DNA from: Dipteris shenzhenensis
Lineage: Eukaryota > Polypodiophyta > Polypodiopsida > Gleicheniales
DNA: 64,000 nucleotides
NCBI GenBank assembly: GCA_047967505.1
Contig: CM106539.1
Direction: 5' to 3' (one strand)
The position numbers were made by a program, and so were the translations under genes. Positions within the stretch are counted from its first letter, which is position 1. Each line of letters opens with the position of its first letter. The notes below the pieces were generated by a model, which saw nothing but the letters and a program-made list of their open reading frames with translations, was not told the origin of the DNA and searched no databases. This document shows, in pieces, positions 11,640-24,086 of this stretch.

Positions 11640-13975
11640 CCCAATCTAAGATGCCTACATAATTTGACTTCGCTAAGAAGACTGAATCTTCATGTTCATT
11701 GAGAAGGTTGAATAAATCTTCATCTTTATCTTTGCAAAGGAGAAGATTGAATATCTCTTTGTACTTCATACTCGTTGAGAAGGTTGAACACATCTTCAAT
11801 CTTTAGCTTCAATGAGAAGACCAAATGCAATCCTTGTTATTTGACTTTATTGAGAAGACCAAATGTGATCTATCACCTACCTTGTTATTCTCATCATCAT
11901 TGAAGGGATCAAATGTGAGTCAGCGATCTCAAACACCCCCTTTCGATGACTCAATGTGGGCCAATGCATAAGCACCACATGAGATGCTCCATCCAGTCCA
12001 TGAGACAAAGCCTTAGTGTTAGTGGCATTTTCTATGTCGAGAGTAGATCAACTTTATCACCCATCATTGATCAACTCCCTAATGAACTTGTAGTGGACCT
12101 TGATGTGATTCATTCTAGCATGGAACATCATGTTTGTTGGCAATGAAAATTGTGAGTGTTGTAGTAGATCTCCACAACTTCATCACTTTGGAAAGTCATC
12201 ATGTCATTTAGAATCCGATTGATCCATGAAGACTCGTATGATGCCATATATGCTCATCATTACTCTACATCTATCAAGGATAGTGCAAATATGGGTTACT
12301 TCTTGTTGAGCCATGAGATAACCCCAAAACCTATTACAAAGCAAGTCTATCCCAAAGTGGATCATTGAGTGTCCACGTCTTGACGCAATTTGAATCGCAA
12401 TACTCGTGGACTCCAGTCCCAACTTTGATAATTTACTCCATATTTCGTGGTACATTTCAAATATCAAAGCACACAATGGAAGTTATTTAGTGTCTCTCCT
12501 TTGATGTAAATGCAAACTAACAAAGTAGTCCAAGATAATGGAATATTGCAGCTGGGTATTTACTAGTAGAGTTCTAATGAATTGTCAATGATGGTTCTAG
12601 TCTACTAATGCAGTGATACCTTTAGTGCTCAGCTTCACCTTGACTTCCATTGAAGTGACTACTTTCTTGCAATACTCCATTCAATATTGCTTCAATATAT
12701 CTAGGCAGTATTTCTCCTATGAGACGAATGGACTTCCTTACTTCTACCAAATTCCAATGCTAAGAAAGTAATGAAGGTAGGTAAGGTTAGCCATGTTAAA
12801 CTCTACCTTTAAGAGAGTCTTGATATCTTCAATTTTCTCTTTGAGATCATTCATTATGATCAATCATCTATGTACAAAATCACCATCAATTTTGTAACCC
12901 CCTCTAAATAGTGAAGATATAGGTTTGCATCTGATGACCAATTCTTCCAAAGTAATTATTGAACCTTTGGTACTACACTCGTGGAGCCTATTTTAGCCCA
13001 TACAATGCCTTTCAGAGTCTACAAACTTTGTCACCTTGGATCTAAAATCTAGGTGGCTACTCCATGTGGACCTCCTCCTTGATATCCCTACTCACGAATG
13101 CTAACTTGGCATCTATGGGGAAGACAGACCATTGTGAATGGGCTACCAATGCCATCAATATTTAAATCATCTCCATTCAAGCTATTGGTGCAAATTTTGT
13201 TTTTGTTTTTAAGACCCTTAGTCTCTGCAACCCCTTGACTACCATCTTGGCTTTATACTTGTTGTCAAGTGTCTCCTCAAAGTTTGTACTTCACCTTGTA
13301 TGTCCACTTCATCCCCATGATCGTTTCTCCTGTGGTGGTTGGTCTGGGAACTAGATCACTTGTCCCAATTAATTTTTTTTCTAGTGTGGATTTACATTTC
13401 ATATTGTTCTTTGCCTCTTTAATGGAAACTCACTATGCAAATTCATCTCAGCTTTTGTACTCCCTTAGAACTACTCTCTAAAATTAGCACACCCAAAGTC
13501 TTCCAGTGTCTTTACACAACAAAGTTGTCTTTGCTTGTTTGTTGCCATATTTTATGTCTTCCTTTGGATCCAAATGTTGTTTTGACTTTCTGTCATGTGA
13601 TCCTAGATTTGAATCTATTTTTGTAATCGACTTTGACTCTTCATTGAAATATTCCTCCTGCTACCCAATATGGGATGCATGTGTAATTCAGCTTTATTAA
13701 GAAGACCAATTTTTTATCTAGACTATGGATTTGTTAAGAAGGCCAAATGCATCCTTGTCCTCTGGTTTCACTAAGGAGATCCAGTACCTCTTCATACTTC
13801 ATCTTTGTTTAGAAGGTGAAATACGCATTTGTCCTTCGGCTTCAATGAGAAGACCCGATGCAATCTTCGTCATTTAGCTTCGTTGAGAAGATTAATTGTG
13901 ATCTATCACTTGCCTCATTGACCTCCTCATCTAGGGGTTCACATGTGAAGCAGTTATATCTAACAAGATAATGAA
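11640..13975 (-). mobile_element. old copia-like element, RT/RNase H core between direct repeats
   Basis: A decayed copia pol (11945-13480, minus strand) is bracketed by two related direct repeats at about 11640-11945 and 13690-13975. Both repeats consist of phrases like TTGAGAAGACCAAATG, GCAATC(C)TT and GTGATCTATCACTTGCC. They could be remnants of LTRs of an element that lost gag-integrase, or an unrelated minisatellite into which the pol piece was placed. I favour the first weakly. No primer site or terminal TG...CA could be fixed. Confidence 0.45.
11945..13480 (-). pseudogene. Ty1/copia RT and RNase H, heavily degenerate
   Basis: Minus-strand reading shows scattered but ordered copia blocks. 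There is a KWTYKVKYK-like start near 13310-13280 and MDAKLAFVSRDIKEEVHM (13120-13060, matching the MDVKTAFLNG block). A LYVDD-like remnant lies at about 12875-12860. Near the end, a stretch corresponding to the RNase H tail reads MFHARMNHIKVHYKFIREL (about 12130-12070, matching NPVFHARTKHIEVHYHFIRE). Many stops and frameshifts lie between them. This is among the most diverged pol remnants in the window and probably ancient. Confidence 0.65.
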
Positions 13976-15235
13976 TGTAATTAAGGGTTATGAAGAGAAA
14001 CTATAGAGGAGCATTGACGAAGATAATGATAAGACTACCCCTAAGAAAAAGAAAAGTAAGAAGGCATAAAGTAGCAAGGATGAGATGTCGCCGAGAGCCA
14101 AGAAAATGAACTTAGCAATAGATTAAAGAACTCATTTCAAGAGCTCATAATTTGAGGCATACTTGGCTTGAATGATAAATGGAAAGCTTTACACTATAAG
14201 AGTGCACTGAAGAAGAATGGTGTAACAACTTATTTGGTTTGTAATGTTGGTAATTGTTTGAAGTTTTCCATTAAATGCTGAAGAAATTGGGATGGCCATC
14301 ACTTCTTTTTTATTCATTGAATTAGTTCTGCTTCATACCAAGCCGGTAAGCTTAGTTATTCCTTGCATTCCTAAGGATGGAGTCTATGAAAGCATAAGGT
14401 AAGGATGTCCGTACCATCCTTTCTGTCAATTCGTCTCTAGGTTTCAATGATTGGATCAAAGTGTTAGATGATATTTTTTCTCTTCTTTACAAGTCCTTGG
14501 AGAATATTGAATCTACCATTGCTCACATTGCCTGACTTTGTCGAGAAGTGAGTTAAGATTTTTAAATTCCTAAAAAAGCTTTGTGAGCAAGATGCTTTTT
14601 TTACTATTACAAGTCTACAAGATGGTGCCTGATGCCATTGCTTCAAGAAAAGTTTTTGGCGATAATGATGAAACTTGTGTTAGGAATTTTTAGAATTCTC
14701 TTGATGTGTGTTCTATTTTTCAAGCCAAGGTGGTTATGATGGTTGCCAAAAAGTACCCTTTCCTCTTGGCTATCCAGATACCCCCCCAAAAAAAGGTCCT
14801 TACCTCGTGCTTCTCGACAAGTAGAACTTGATTCAACTGAGGGGGATCATAAGCTTTGGTCCCTTAATAATCTTGCCATTGCTTCTCCTCTCGCACGTGA
14901 ATCATGGCTATTTCTAGGAAGCCTCCCCATCTCTACTTCGAAGGAGTGAATGCCCTACATGGTATTTAGCTAATGGCTAAAAAAGAAATTATTAAAGTCC
15001 CCTTTTTGAATGATTGAGATGGATGATGACAAGTGTCCCTCTAGCAAGAATTTATGCTCAAACTCCAAGAGCCAAATGGAATTTTCACAAGACCAGAATG
15101 ACAATTATTATGCTAAGAATGGATTGATGTCTACAAACCATACATAAAATGTGCTTGCAAGCTAGCTAATTACAAAGCCCAACGAGTCCACACTATTTTG
15201 TTTAGTTTGATCATGTAGTCTTATCTTGTTTGAAT
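13976..15235. other. no recognisable gene; second member of a dispersed repeat pair
   Basis: Lysine-rich and other short frames (for example 14743-14949) show no family signature. The segment 14995-15240 is a diverged copy of 9500-9740. Otherwise AT-rich, with no signals I can name. Confidence 0.45.
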
Positions 15236-15237
15236 CA

Positions 15238-15362
15238 ATTAGATAGTATTTTCCCTTTTAATAAACCGAGTATTCAATTTGCCAAACTCTCATTTTGAAT
15301 AAATTAGATATTATTTTCCCTTTTACTAAACCCAACGTTGAATTTGCCAAACTCTCATTTTG
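15238..15362. repeat. tandem duplication, unit about 65 bp
   Basis: TTAGATA(G/T)TATTTTCCCTTTTA, then AATTTGCCAAACTCTCATTTTG, occurs at about 15238-15296 and again at about 15303-15362 with few differences. Confidence 0.8.
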
Positions 15363-15369
15363 GGTTTGT

Positions 15370-17436
15370 GAGCAAGTCAAGTCATTTTGGCACAAATCAT
15401 CTTTTTGTAAGCTCGGGCTGGTAGGGCAATTGCGCTGCCAAGGGTAGAAAGAAATGATGCATCCATGGCAACTTTTGAAAGAATCATCAAATTGAACTTG
15501 CATGTCGACAAATTTTGCCAATAGAAGTATCCATCTACTGCAGTTTTAACCATGGAATCCATATGCACAGCAACAACTCGCTACTATCATATCATCACCA
15601 CCCCACCTGTGACTGTAGAAGACCCTTATATGTGCTCTCACATGCAAGTCTACAAACTGGGTTTCAAGGTTCCAAACATGAGGCAAGGTACGGTCATTGC
15701 CAGCCCATGGAAATAGGACCAGGGAACATGCAGTGAAATCGAAAATATAGGGAGCTACGTGTCAACCAGGCTGAACAGTCACCGAAAGAAATCTAGAGAC
15801 AGAGTTCACCCACTAGAAGAAATCTAAAGAGAGACTTGCACAATATAAAATATAGCTAAAATAAATCAGGTAAGAGCCTTCTTAATATAGCATCATAATT
15901 GCAGACAAAACAAGTACTGCATTAGTTATAGAAGGTGCTGAATTGCTGCACGGTCACTTCACACAATCACTAACATTGGAAGGCTGCATCAGCGTCTAAG
16001 GACCTGATACACGGTCGATACAAGCCGACCTTTCTGTTTTTAGCTCTCTCCATCAGAAAGGCAAAAAAGTTTTGGATACAAAATGGCAAAATCCATGATC
16101 AGAGACTTCAAGGAAGTACTTCCACAAGACTCAATTAAGGTGCCGATATGTCATGTATTTTTGTACATCGTTACTACAATTAACGAGCTGCTAATCAACA
16201 TATGTCACATACCTAGATGAATCCAAGAACATTCCCAAACTCATCCTCTAAAAACACAACATAGTGCAGTTTCAATCTCACGATAGTCACTCATAAAATT
16301 GAAAACCATAAACTCCATCACGCATAGCAAGGACTAGCTACTATGACATCCCCACTGACGTCATCAACGCTCAACACGGGGTGTAGACCATAGTATAAAA
16401 GTATGCTCTCACACATACAAATCCACACACCCCCGCATACTTGAGCATCCATTTATACAAAGTCTTCATACTGAGTTTCTGTCGGCACTCTGGAGGTAAG
16501 GGCAAACTCAGCCATGACAAAGGCTAGCACTAAAGGAGAAGGCTAATCAAAAAGTAGTCCAAATCTCTTCATGTTATGTCATGTTAACAACCACGATCAT
16601 GGAAGAGAGCATCAACCCACATATATAAGTGAGACAAGTGAAGGGAAACAACAAATGGATTAAGGAAGTAGCCAGTGTCTATCTTAATCCATGCCTTTGA
16701 GCAAAAGCCTTCCTTGAAGAATGTTCTTCAGGTCTAGCTGCAATCAACAATATGCATGGAAAGACGTCCTGGCCAATCCGAGCATGTCCTCATTACAAAC
16801 TCACTGTGACTTGAAGCTGGAGCTTAGGTTTGTAACACTCGGCAGGATCCCAATATCTGACCCCAACAGAATAAGCCTCCTTGGACCCTCATCAACACAT
16901 TCTCTTGATTCCACAGCTTCCTTGTAAATATTGTACTCCAATTACTCATCTTGTGAATATATGCAGCCTTGAGAATCCTGTGCAAGGAATGCAAGTGCCA
17001 ATAAATCAACAAATGAAATTGGAAATTGAAATTGGAAATTTTTTGCATTAGAAAAGATTCTACCTACAGGTATCTCACCAAGCTCCTAGAGACTGTCAAC
17101 ATGTAACCAGGCAGCCGGATATAACTTTTAAAAAAGGCCCCTTGTCAAAAGCATACCGGCCCATGATGCAGACCTCCCCCAGCCATCAATCAGTCCTACA
17201 AGTGAGGCTTGCTTGATTTGTTCCGCTTTTACGTTGATGTGGTGCTGTCCCAAATGGCTGCTAAGAGATGCAGGCTCACGACATTTCCTTGGGGTTCGAA
17301 TCAGGACGACGTGCATCATCAAAAGCTGTCTTGAAAACTATACAGCACTACAAAGTTTACATGAAAGAATAAGAAGCTTCCTATCTGCCCATCACAGTGA
17401 CGCCTCAATGCAAATCCATTTGCATGATCAGAATCG
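15370..17436. other. downstream flank of the phytolongin gene, no separate gene seen
   Basis: About 2 kb of mixed composition follows the phytolongin stop codon on its minus strand. It may contain its 3' UTR, but I could not place a polyadenylation site with confidence. The short frames at 15258-15736 and 16721-17322 overlap on both strands and show no motif. Confidence 0.4.
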
Positions 17437-18366
17437 TCACTTATTTTGCTTGAGGCAGGTAACGCCTTGGCAAACTCCAAGCCAAATGGCTAAAAGGACA
17501 AGACAAGCTAGGACATCCAGCATAAGAACGAGCTTGACGTTGCGCCACCATGTCTTTTGAGCAAGTTGCTTGCCTTCATTTTTCATGCTCCCACTCATCT
17601 GCACTCGACAAGTCGCATCTGCAGGAGTACCGCACTCTACCATGATGTCCAGCTTCTTGCCCTTGTCCAGCGCTTTCCCTTGGTTCTCCATGATTATCTC
17701 CTTCACTTCATTTGCCTGCTCTTTGATCTTCTTTTTATCCTTCTTGCCTTTTCCTATCAGTGGCATGCGGGGTGATCGCGAGCCCAAAGGCTTTTGTTCG
17801 GTTTTCATGGCAAAATCCTGATCACTCATGTCGTCCAGAGGGGACACGGCAGATGGAGAACTCACTTCAAGATCAAGTTCGGCCTCCCGTTGAGTCTGGA
17901 GCTCCTCCTCTAGATGATCTTTCTCCTGCTGCGGGAGACCGACGAGGGGAACAGCAAGTAACCTCATAATAGGAGCCATCTCCTCGTCCAAGGAATGAGG
18001 TCCAAGGGATTCGGGATCAGCACCTTGCTCTTTCAGTAACCCTTTAAATGCATCCCTCACTTGCTCTAAGAACAAGAAGGCTTTTGCTTTATTGAGTGCT
18101 TCGTCCATGATCGCGCAGTAGATGAAGAGGCCCTCGATCAGACAAATGAACATGCGCTTCCCGGTGGTGTAACTGAACCGACTATGGAGCGGCGGCACAG
18201 ACTCCAAACACTTCTCTGCTACAGGTCGCAAATCTGCGTTCGCATCAGCGTAATCCGCTAGGATGACAGTGCCTTTTGCTACAGCGGCATAGTATACCAA
18301 GTTCGCTAGAGGACCCATCGCTTGTGACTCTCTCCGACCGTTCTCAGGCAGAAACGCACGGTCCAT
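17437..18366 (-). CDS. phytolongin-type longin protein, single exon, 309 aa
   Basis: Phytolongins are plant-specific membrane-trafficking proteins with the longin domain of VAMP7-type R-SNAREs but a different central region in place of the SNARE motif. The longin fold spans about residues 18-125 (NLVYYAAVAKGTVILADY, KCLESVPPLHSRFSYTTGKR, LIEGLFIYCAIMDEAL, FLEQVRDAF). A charged, Ser/Pro-rich and Lys-rich linker follows (about 140-240). A TWWRNVKLVL basic border then leads to a hydrophobic anchor (about 279-299) and a short tail, VTCLKQNK. Length fits the family. The first ATG (18366) has a weak context. A second in-frame ATG (18318, codon 17) has G at -3 and +4 and starts exactly at the longin domain, so a 293-aa product is equally likely. 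The coding region is GC-rich compared with its flanks. I expect localisation to secretory-pathway membranes from the family, not from this sequence. Confidence 0.85.
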   Translation of the reverse strand: MDRAFLPENGRRESQAMGPLANLVYYAAVAKGTVILADYADANADLRPVAEKCLESVPPLHSRFSYTTGKRMFICLIEGLFIYCAIMDEALNKAKAFLFLEQVRDAFKGLLKEQGADPESLGPHSLDEEMAPIMRLLAVPLVGLPQQEKDHLEEELQTQREAELDLEVSSPSAVSPLDDMSDQDFAMKTEQKPLGSRSPRMPLIGKGKKDKKKIKEQANEVKEIIMENQGKALDKGKKLDIMVECGTPADATCRVQMSGSMKNEGKQLAQKTWWRNVKLVLMLDVLACLVLLAIWLGVCQGVTCLKQNK

Positions 18367-18775
18367 AAGATCTCTCGCGATCCCAATGTGCCCACGAAAC
18401 AGAAGCTATTGAGGACATGAGGTACACGAAGTATGAAGCACGGATAAACGAGCGGGAAGCGGTGAAATTATGGTGCGAAATTGATGGTCGATCTGGTAAG
18501 GAAACGAAACGACGAGCATTGATCGTCAGTAAATCCAGAAGCTCGGTAAAATCCTGTGAAGGAAGAGTGGCTTGCAAGCCGGAAGAGGCAAGCGAATGGA
18601 GCAAAGAGGGGCGAGGTTTGCGAGCACGGCAAGGCACAAAGAAAAGAACCACGGCAAGTAAGGGTCAAAAGGCAACGAGGCACGCACATGAGATGCCCTC
18701 CTGGAAATCCACCATAGCGAGGGGAGCGCTTACCAAGCGGCCCCACAGACAGCTCACACAAAATGTTCTTCTCCG

Positions 18776-18780
<5 letters not shown>
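18367..18780 (-). promoter_or_regulatory. upstream region of the phytolongin gene (5' UTR/promoter candidate)
   Basis: GC-rich DNA continues about 400 bp upstream of the phytolongin start and stops at a GA/GT microsatellite. It probably holds the 5' UTR and core promoter, but no clear TATA box was found. The 139-codon frame on the plus strand here runs into the microsatellite and is rejected as a gene. Confidence 0.4.
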
Positions 18781-18811
<31 letters not shown>

Positions 18812-18812
18812 A

Positions 18813-18853
<41 letters not shown>
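18779..18853. repeat. (GA)n(GT)n(GA)n microsatellite
   Basis: GA run 18779-18807, GT run about 18813-18833, GA run to 18853. It lies about 415 bp upstream of the phytolongin start, where GA/CT tracts are common in plant promoters. Confidence 0.95.
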
Positions 18854-18854
<1 letters not shown>

Positions 18855-18999
18855 CTTTGAGATGCCCCTTGCACTCATGCCACCAAGAGGATGTTAAACC
18901 TTCCTACCTAGAGGGCTCACATCTTTGCATGAGAGATGGGATACAGCTCAATTGTATCCCACTAGGCATAGCATTGCACTTCTTTATAATGATAAGGAG

Positions 19000-19981
19000 A
19001 GGATAGTGATGTAACACTATTTATCAAGGATTAAGTCTCAATTATGATAAGGTTTGCTAAAGCACATGTGACACCAACTGTTTGACTTCGCACTTTTAGA
19101 AACAAGGTGAATGATATCTAACATCTAAGAGGCCTACCCTGTAACTACGAAAGCACAAAAGGGACATTCAATAAGGTCTGAGGCACGCCATTCATTCACC
19201 ACAAACGTAAGTGACAACAAAGCACCTTAAAGATGCCGCCTCTATAAGCTTCTCTGTCAAAACCTTAATCCTTCAATAAAACCCCAACTAATTGATGCAA
19301 GCAGAACCCAATCAAATATTTCCATGTAGGCAAAAATTCAAAAATAAAATATTTTACCTTTGGAAGGAGAAGAATCGTTCCTATACCCTTCCCACACAGG
19401 TCAGGCCAAAAAGGTAAACAATCTATAAATAGATGAGCCTAAGATTATTTAACCATCTAAGCCAACGTTAGACGCTTGGCAATGATCTTAAAGAAAAAAA
19501 GGCACCCTATTGTGCCTTTAATGCAATCACTAGCCTTGCATAGCGCTTTTAATCGCTATGCCTTTCATGCAATCACTAGCCTTGTAGAAGGCTTTGGTAT
19601 CCATGTTAGATGGCACGAGCAATGGTTGCAAGATACTCACCCATACCACCCCAAACTTAGGGAAGCGATCTATCACCGTTCATCACAACCCATACCACGA
19701 AAGCACGCCCCATAAGACTGGATAATTAACAATGGCAACATCAACATCCTTGTGCCCTCATCAATATCTCATCTCTTTGCCCTTCCTATCAAAATTAGAA
19801 GTCGATGCGACCTCCCACAAGATAGACCCTTCAGCCAAGAACACAGACCACCAATAAAGGTGCTCTCTGCCTAGTGTCTATGCACAATGTATCATCATTT
19901 CTTAAATGTGCAGCCAAGAATATAGACCGGCAACAAAAGGGCCTTTCCGCCTAGTCTCCCCTCCTTATAAGCAACCACCAA

Positions 19982-20014
<33 letters not shown>

Positions 20015-20025
20015 GACAAAGAGAG

Positions 20026-20080
<55 letters not shown>

Positions 20081-20340
20081 GGATGTACCAGTCAAACCAT
20101 GATGTTGACCTCAATGGCCCAACCATGGTTTATTTCATGTTGCTTAATTTGGCTAAGTCACACAATTCAATGGCCTCACCATTGTGCTAGTTTAGCCTCA
20201 TGGTAAGCATGTTGCTCATGTTTGAGGAGGAGTCATTGCAACAAGATCAATGCTGGTGGTCCACGGGAGGAGTAAAAAACCCACTACATGCATCATAGAG
20301 AGGATAGGGCCATCATTCCTCAATCAAATAGATCCACATC
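19000..20340. repeat. dispersed repeat, copy A (direct copy at 23430-24420)
   Basis: Shares ordered phrases with 23430-24420 in the same orientation: an opening TAGTGATGT, CTCAATTATGATAAGG/TTAGATTTGGTAAAG, TTTGACT, the AAGAATA(T/A)AGACC block, a GA microsatellite, and GATGATATGGATGTA followed by GTCAAA and GGTTTATT. Identity is interrupted by indels. No coding frame is shared, so this is a non-coding repeat of unknown class. The GA tract (19981-20074) includes CAGA units. Confidence 0.65.
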
Positions 20341-20628
20341 ATACCAAATCCTCAACTTCTTACTTATGGCATAAGTTTGGTTAGATTGTTCAATACTTGG
20401 CATAGCAATCTCATCTTTCATTTATGCTCTTATAGTTATTGGCAAGGCCTATCGTGGATTGTCTACCTTGTTGGTTAAGGACATCAAAATATTGTCCAAG
20501 CCCAATTTACAAGCAAAGACCCCCATGATGTCTTTTGTAACATTGTGATACCTCTCATCTGACGATTTGAGCAACCATGAAGGTCACGATGGTGTCTACA
20601 ACAATGTGGGGGGGCGGGGGGGGGGGGG

Positions 20629-20676
<48 letters not shown>

Positions 20677-21144
20677 GTTTTGTTCCCACCTTGGAGAGAA
20701 GGTGATGCCTCATAAGCTCCCTTACTTCCTCGTGAGAATATTGTGCCCCATGTATGAAGTACCTACAATAGGAGTCTTTCTACAAACATATGTGTACAAC
20801 AATAATGGCATAATGAGTAGATCAATTAATGACAAATCAATAATAGCAGCAACATTAGCAACTAACAAGAAGGGTAGGCAGTGGTGGCTAATGAGAAAAT
20901 ATTAGTAGCATCTTGACCCCCTATTCCCCATGAGGCATTCCCTACCTTTTCAAAGAACCTCTATAATGTTCTAATGATCATATTGTTCATACTTTTTTTG
21001 ACTCAACTTTCATTTGACATAGTACTTACTACTTAATATTAGAAAGGCCATGCTACTAAAATACTCTCAATATGCAAATGTACTCCTTTATTTAAGTTTG
21101 TGCCACCCATTCCAATGTAGAGCACAACTGTCTTATTTTTACCT
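20341..21144. other. no recognisable gene; G-run and GA microsatellite
   Basis: Contains a run of mostly G (20606-20629) followed directly by (AG)n (20632-20674). The remainder is AT-rich without coding motifs. Confidence 0.6.
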
Positions 21145-22731
21145 TATAGGAATTTAATGCATGCAAATGATTCATAACCTGTCTAAGAAACCCGAACTAC
21201 ACTTGATCAAAAATTAGGCAAGACAAACCATCAAAAGACCCGAAAACTCTTTGTATAGATTCAAAGACTTAAAATTCAAGGCAAGCATGTAGCTCATCCC
21301 TACCGGTTGTTGCTACTTACAATCAAAAACTCAAGACCTCTAAGGACTCTCCAGCAAGATAAGCTTGTTGAACAACATGACAAGAACACATGACATAGAG
21401 AGACCAACTCAAGGGTTGACCCTCGTGAGTACCAATTGGACAAAGAGAATTCTAATGCATGAGGCAACCTAATTTGTAGAAGGAGATACTGCCTTCTCTT
21501 TGAATCTCTAGAAGAGACATGACCACATAAAATCGATTGGTAAATACAAGCAAGTTTCCATGTTGATTGGTTGTATCGAACCTCCAAAAGCCATTTTACA
21601 CCTTCACAAGTCTTTAATCCAACAATCCCCTCTTAATCAAAGGAGGGGACGAAATAGAATAGTTGTCAACAACAACAACTATCTAAATGACATGGAGAAA
21701 ACTCCCTCATAGGGCTGATCTAACACAAAATGAACATCAGATCAGAAAAGGCCATCCCACACAAGACAAGGCCAAAGAAAATAGGTCACCCCACACAGGG
21801 CACGACCTACATAAAGATGCACATAAGGCCGAAGAAAAACATGTCACCTATACAGCGCAAGACCTACATAAACATCAAATTCTCAAAATGCCCAACTATC
21901 GTAAAGTTTGGATCTTGATCACCCCATTCTGCAACATCGTTAGTCGGTGAAAAAAACTACAATTAAACAAACTCTCAAATCTCAAACTCTGAAGTCTGTG
22001 TGTTGAATATTGAACATCTTCTGGTAGGAGGATATTGCCTTGTCAAATCGACCCAGTGACAAAACATTAAGCACCATGCTTCTACAATGGAATTCGTAGC
22101 CCTGATCATTTCACAAAACTGACTTCAACTACCACTAATTCTCCACAACTCAAACTCTCAACTTTTATTTGCCCTTAAGCGCTCAGTAGAATGACTCCAT
22201 GAATTCTACACATATCTCAAAGATCTTTTAGACCACCACCATGCTCATCATAGGCTCTGATACCATTGTAGGAATTTAATGCATGCAAATGATTCACAAC
22301 CTGTCTCAAAAATCTGAATTACACTTAATCAAAATATTAGGCAAGGCAAACTATCAAAAGAAACGAAAACTCTTTGTATAGATTCGAAGACTCAAGACTG
22401 AGGACAGACATGCAGCTCACCCCTACCAGGCTTACAATCAAAGACTCAAGGCTGCTAATGACCCTCCATCAAGATAAGCTTGCTAAACAACATGACAACA
22501 ACTCATGACATAGAGAAACCAGCGACTCTCATGAGCGATGGCTGGACAAAGAGAACTTCGATGCATGAAGTAGCCCAATTTGTAGAACGAGCCATTGCTT
22601 CATCTTTGAATCTCTAGAAGAGACATAACTCCATGAAATTGATTGGTCAACACAAGCAAGTTGCCATGTTGATTGGTTGTCTCAAACCTCCACAAGCCAT
22701 TTTACACCTTCAGAGGTCTTTCACCCATTTC
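21145..22731 (-). mobile_element. non-coding LTR retrotransposon (TRIM/LARD-like), minus strand
   Basis: Two direct repeats of about 465-480 bp (21145-21624 and 22267-22731) surround 642 bp. Next to the right-hand repeat, 22265-22253 read on the minus strand is TGGTATCAGAGCC, the primer-binding site for initiator tRNA-Met, one base inside the LTR end TTCCTACA. Next to the left-hand repeat, the minus strand shows a purine run AAGAGGGGATTG just before TGTTGG, as expected for a polypurine tract and LTR start. The interior has no gag or pol, so mobilisation would depend on another element. I found no matching target duplication. The outer end near 22731 is approximate. Confidence 0.8.
22253..22265 (-). 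other. primer-binding site (initiator tRNA-Met)
   Basis: The minus strand reads TGGTATCAGAGCC, exactly the usual plant LTR-retrotransposon primer site. It lies one base from the LTR at 22267-22731 and fixes the orientation of the element. Confidence 0.9.
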
Positions 22732-22760
22732 AAATGATAGTCCATGAGATTGATTATCCA

Positions 22761-22817
<57 letters not shown>

Positions 22818-23429
22818 ATGCACACACACACACACACATTTTATGAAAATCTCAAAATCTAAGACTTTCAAATAACGGGCCACCAAGGTAAATTCCTTTG
22901 ATGACATACTCCAATGTCCATCTACTTTGCTGATGTCCAATAGAATCAATCACCTACATGTCACCTAATGTCTTCTAAATATACCATTTCCAAGAAAGTA
23001 TGCTAGACTAGCCAAATAGGATCATCTTGCTATAATTGATATGAATATTTGTGTTCTAGTTGACAACCTCAAGCCAAGTATTTGATTCTTCAAATCTTTT
23101 GTGAGGCTAGTCACAAAGGTGATATGATTTTAAAGGTGTGCCTTAGTCTTGTAAATGAACAAATTATATCCTAACTAATCGATAACAAATAAATTGAATG
23201 GGGACAAATCTCTCCAACTATATAGAGCGCCTCATTTGTGTTGTCCCCAAGAAATAGGTTCAAAAATTTAGCATGTGAAAATTCATTCTAATTGTATGAC
23301 ATGTTATCACAATCTTTTCCCCATCCTCATGCCCATGGTGCAATCAACCCATCGGATCATATATTTTGACATAAGGTGAGATGGGAATTGTTGGTAATTC
23401 TATGGTTGGCCAATGCTCGTGTCTATCCT
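22732..23429. other. CT/CA microsatellite and AT-rich DNA, no gene
   Basis: A (CT)n run at about 22763-22816, then (CA)n at 22821-22838. The rest shows no coding motif. Confidence 0.6.
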
Positions 23430-24039
23430 GATTAGGAGATGATAGTGATGTCAAATTCTTTACAATTAGCTCTCAACAATAGTTAGATTTGGTAAAGAAA
23501 GCATAACACCAAAGGTTTGACTCGACCCTCTTAAGAAAGGTTGCGCATTTCACATTAGGTTTTTCCAAGAGGAATTACCATCGGAATCAACCTTAGACCG
23601 TTGATAAAGATCAAAAAGTACAAGATTCAACCTCATTATGACTTTAATGCAATGATCATCCTTGTTGAAGTCCTTGGTGCTCACTAAGATGGATTGTATA
23701 ACTATGACAATGTAATCAATGCATCCCCCCAAATATGGGAGTTGGCCTACAGTCATTGAACGATCATCTCACTCAAGCATGCCATGTGTGATGAGACAGA
23801 TAACAATGGTAGCATGCGTTATTTTTTGTCTCCATGAATCTTTATCACTTTGTCCATCTTATTAGAACTAACACAACTTTCCACAAGATTAATCCTTGAT
23901 ATTCAAGTGATGTGTCACCATCCCTTAAATATGTGGCCAAGAATAAAGACCACCAACTCAAAAGTGCCTCTAATAGATTGTCCACTAGTTTCCCCTCTTA
24001 TAAGGGGGGGAGGCAGGGGGGGTAAGGGGGAGGCAGAGG

Positions 24040-24086
<47 letters not shown>

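Noticed and set aside
18417-18836. 139-codon frame on the plus strand upstream of the phytolongin gene
   Set aside because: Ends in a GA/GT microsatellite, has no domain, and lies opposite the probable 5' UTR. Its GC content explains the lack of stops.
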